A stretch of DNA of 64,000 bases from Berghia stephanieae (taxonomy: Eukaryota > Mollusca > Gastropoda > Nudibranchia > Aeolidiidae). Both the position numbers and the translations under genes were made by a program. Below, piece by piece: positions 10,057 to 64,000 of the stretch. The notes beneath the pieces were generated by a model that did no database searches, was not told the DNA's origin, and worked only from the letters and a program-made list of their open reading frames with translations. The stretch is taken from the NCBI GenBank assembly GCA_034508935.3, contig CM067445.1:25092983-25156982 (forward strand). The letters run 5' to 3'. Within the stretch, counting starts at the first letter, position 1, and each line of letters starts with the position of its first letter.

Positions 10057-12308
10057 TACTGTGTAGGAAGACATATTGTGCTTTTGTCATTTGCAATTTT
10101 GTAGACATCTCTTTTTGATTGTTGATAACAATGCAATAATTCAGTGAAGATTATAGGAACGAGAAAAACAAAACAAAACAAAACATCTAAAATAACAACA
10201 ACAAAAAAAGCAACAAATATAAAACAAAGCAGACAAAAAATTCCAGATATCTCCAAATACATCCGGTAAATTGGATGGAACGAGAATGTGCCGCCTAAAT
10301 CAACAGCTTTTGGCTTTTTGGCGGTAGGATATGTCTTCTCTACGTTACCATCCTGACAATCAGGTGCTGTTTGGTAAGGGATAGGTTCGATCGAATACCG
10401 AAACTGTCAATATTCTTTAACATTCTTTCGGTTCTTATTTTTTTCCTCACAATAACCAAGAAAAAGAAGTGTTTTCAGTTTTCAGAATCCTACAACAGAC
10501 GCACATTACATATCACTACAAAACAACAACAATAATAATTTAAAAAAACAAAACAATAATAATAAACAATTGAAAGAGTGGATGCATTAATAAATTTCCC
10601 TTGTACTTAAAAGAAGCTATCGAAAAGACGTAAGATTGGTTGGTACAAAGTGTTTTCTTTCTTTTCTTTTCTTTTTTGTTTTGTTTTAAAATTAAACTGA
10701 CAGTAGAACAAAGGCATCTATTACGTTTATCTCATTATATATCTTTTTAAAATTTCCCACTAGCAGAAAGAATATTGACACAGCCACGTGTAGATTAACA
10801 TGCTCTAATAATGTTCTAAAATGACACAAAATGGCGGCATTAAAAATGTTGAAGGTGATATACCTAAATCTAAGCAAATCATTCCTCTGTGCAGTTAGCA
10901 AGCAGCTAAGTTTCGTTCAGCTTTGTTGTTTGTGTTTCCTTATTCACCGGTTAGGCAGACAGGTATGAGAAACGTGGCAGGTAAGATTAGGCCTAACTAC
11001 ACACACTATGCTACACACCATTTCAAACCGGTAACCAGCCCTGAGGTCATGCATTCATTATCGTTCGTTTTTATCTGCTTCAAAACGAACACTCGATGAT
11101 CTGAACAATGGTGGCAAGTAGGCCGACAAGCAAGCGGGCGGGGCAAGATAGGGGGGTAGGTAGGTAGGCTAGCAGACAGGCATACAAACTCAAATCTCTC
11201 GCCTTTACATTACCAACAATTTGGCGAAGCGAACAAAGGTTCGCTGGGAATTGGGAAATAAATAACTGTACGCTTTGAAATGATAGTTGAACGAATGGTA
11301 GTCGTTATAGGTTAAATATAGCACTATTCCCCAAATCGTCAAATTTTCTTTTAGTCTTTTCAAAGAGAGAAATCCTGGTGCTCTGTACAGGAAATAGGCT
11401 GCTATTCTGGATTGAATACAATCTAAAAAAAAAATAATAAATCAGAAAGCAGTGAAGCGTCTACCGTATTTTATGTTTATACATACTTTCTTAATAATTT
11501 TAATTAAACAGGCCAAAACTGTGTACATTTGCAGCTCTCGTTACATTGAAAAGGAAGATAAAATAAAAATGCTGCACCATTTTAAAACAATTTCGACCAT
11601 CAATGGTGATAAATGCCATGGGATCAGTGACAACTGTTATGTTAGGTGCTAGCCTATATCAAAAATAAAAAGGTTTCAGATGAAAGAAATAAAAGGATAA
11701 CGAGAGAAGGAAATTTTTTTCAGACATAAAAATATCCATGATCCTTCCTACCTGGGGCATTGGGTTTCGTGGGTAATATGAGTTTGTGTGAATAATATTA
11801 TGTAGTGCGTGTGTTTATCTTTATTTATGAATGACTGTGCGCGCGCGCCTTTTATTGTAATGTAAGAAGATTGCAATTATTTAATAGGTATGGTTTATAT
11901 TTCAGCAATCGACTCTTAGGGAATTATATCATAATTTTATAATAATAGGATTTGTTAGGTAATTTACGAAATTGTTTCTGGAAAATAAGGTCAACAACAA
12001 GGTGAAAGAGACAGGGCGGGCGTGGTTAAATTTAATGGTTGCCTAGAATAATCACCATGGCGGTATTTTTAATATAAAAGAAGTCTCTCCTACCTGCTTC
12101 GTTGCAAGTTGCCCGGTCAGATCGAAGGTGAAAAAGTGAAAGCGAGTTGAGGTAAAATAGTAGAAACAGACTATAGAAGTAATGGTGGGAGAGCAACCGA
12201 CTCTCTTCCCTCCTCTCATCACCCCTCTTTTCTTGTTGCTGCAATGTGTGAGAGTCCAACGAAAAACAAGACAGGAGCTCAAGGCAGGCGTTTGTGAAGT
12301 TTTATTAT

Positions 12309-12316
12309 TGACGTCA
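12309..12316. promoter_or_regulatory. Perfect CRE-type palindrome upstream of the Spen start
   Basis: The sequence TGACGTCA, the consensus site for CREB/ATF bZIP factors, lies about 250 bp 5' of the ATG. It sits in a locally CpG-containing stretch (12310-12400). Whether it lies in the promoter or in the 5' untranslated leader cannot be told, because no transcription start is visible. One perfect 8-mer is only weak evidence of function. Confidence 0.3.
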
Positions 12317-12566
12317 CGAGTCACAGCCAGCGCTGGGGCGAGCGAATGCCTTCAGAAAGCGTGTAGAATTCATTCCAGGAATATTATACCTAGCGCAACC
12401 AAATGCTGATTCGAATGTTTGACGAGTTTTATTCAGGTTATCTTAGTGAAACTTTACATTCTATAACGGTTTACCTCTTCTAATTCGGGAATATTTGCAC
12501 ACAAAATATCTTCTCTTTCATCGAGCATGGAGTTTTAATCGTGGAAACATGTAGTCTTGTGGAGCG

Positions 12567-63725
<51,159 letters not shown>

Positions 63726-63799
63726 GTAAGTTATCTTCTTTGTTTCCACTAGTTTTTTGGGATTTTTTTTTTGCATAACAGAACTTTCTTGATAAATCT

Positions 63800-63942
63800 T
63801 GGCAATCTCGAGAAAATTTAAAAAAAAGAAAAGTTGGACTGTTAAATATGTTAAATACATGTCCCAGGATTATGCAGCACAAAAAGCTCTAAATATAGAT
63901 TATATTACTACCGTTTTAGGTCATGATGGTATTGCTCTTTGA
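63800..63942 (+). repeat. Unclassified dispersed repeat, pair G, copy 2
   Basis: It is the partner of 15908-16105. It has TTGGCAATCTCGAGAAA, GTTGGACTGTT, CATGTCCCAGGATTATGC, AAAAAGCTCTAAATATAGAT and GTTTTAGGTCATGATGGTAT. It lies in the intron just after Spen exon 4. Confidence 0.5.
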
Positions 63943-64000
63943 AAAGTTGGCCATTTTAAAATTTATTTAGTGTTGTGACTCGAGGACTACTCTGCAAGTC

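Noticed and set aside
12054-12080. ATGGCGG (YY1-like) followed by TATAAAAG as a Spen core promoter
   Set aside because: Possible, but nearly 500 bp from the start codon and supported by two short matches only. No transcription start can be inferred.

Overview
This is an AT-rich animal genomic window. One recognisable protein-coding gene runs left to right from about 12.57 kb past the right edge. It is the 5' part of a Spen (split ends / SHARP / MINT) homologue, a nuclear RNA-binding transcriptional co-repressor. Four coding exons can be read with consensus splice sites: 12567-12649, 30204-30599, 61366-61569 and 63273-63725. Together they encode about 378 residues: RRM1, a low-complexity Ser/Gly linker, a basic segment, a polyalanine tract and the start of an Arg/Ser-rich region. 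The later RRMs and the C-terminal SPOC domain expected of the family lie outside the window.

The start peptide MVRETR, the split of RRM1 across a very long first intron, and the RRM1 sequence all fit Spen rather than RBM15/spenito. The introns are very long (17.6 kb, 30.8 kb, 1.7 kb). Microsatellite density is extreme, and tRNA-derived SINEs with (ATT)n tails are frequent. Together these suggest a lophotrochozoan, probably a mollusc and perhaps a cephalopod. That placement is inference only.

Layout: 1-12566 is upstream sequence with no supported gene. It carries SINEs (282-585, 1053-1300, 5408-5579, 7009-7290, 8291-8579), a LINE reverse-transcriptase remnant (9742-10056) and large simple repeats. 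Intron 1 (12650-30203) holds a coding-like minus-strand fragment near 13.2-13.5 kb, two full-length copies of a 335-bp retroposon (16247 and 23186), a LINE inserted into a SINE (18841-19385) and another tRNA-derived SINE (20780). Intron 2 (30600-61365) holds two more copies of the 335-bp retroposon (39825 and 44205), a SINE flanked by an inverted copy of its own tail (32315-32495), a 187-bp tandem duplication, two MITE-like inverted-repeat elements, and dozens of (CT)n/(GA)n, poly-C/poly-G, (ATT)n and (CTAT)n tracts. Intron 3 and the start of intron 4 are short and mostly plain.

The most interesting findings are: the 335-bp retroposon family, whose four copies all have target-site duplications and a conserved 3' stem-loop; a five-copy dispersed repeat built around an ATCGATCGAT core; SINE tails that appear to have seeded the long (ATT)n arrays; and a Spen 5' gene half in which every internal junction is phase 2, so that any exon can be skipped without a frameshift. 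No convincing virus-like element, CRISPR array or functional tRNA/rRNA gene was seen.
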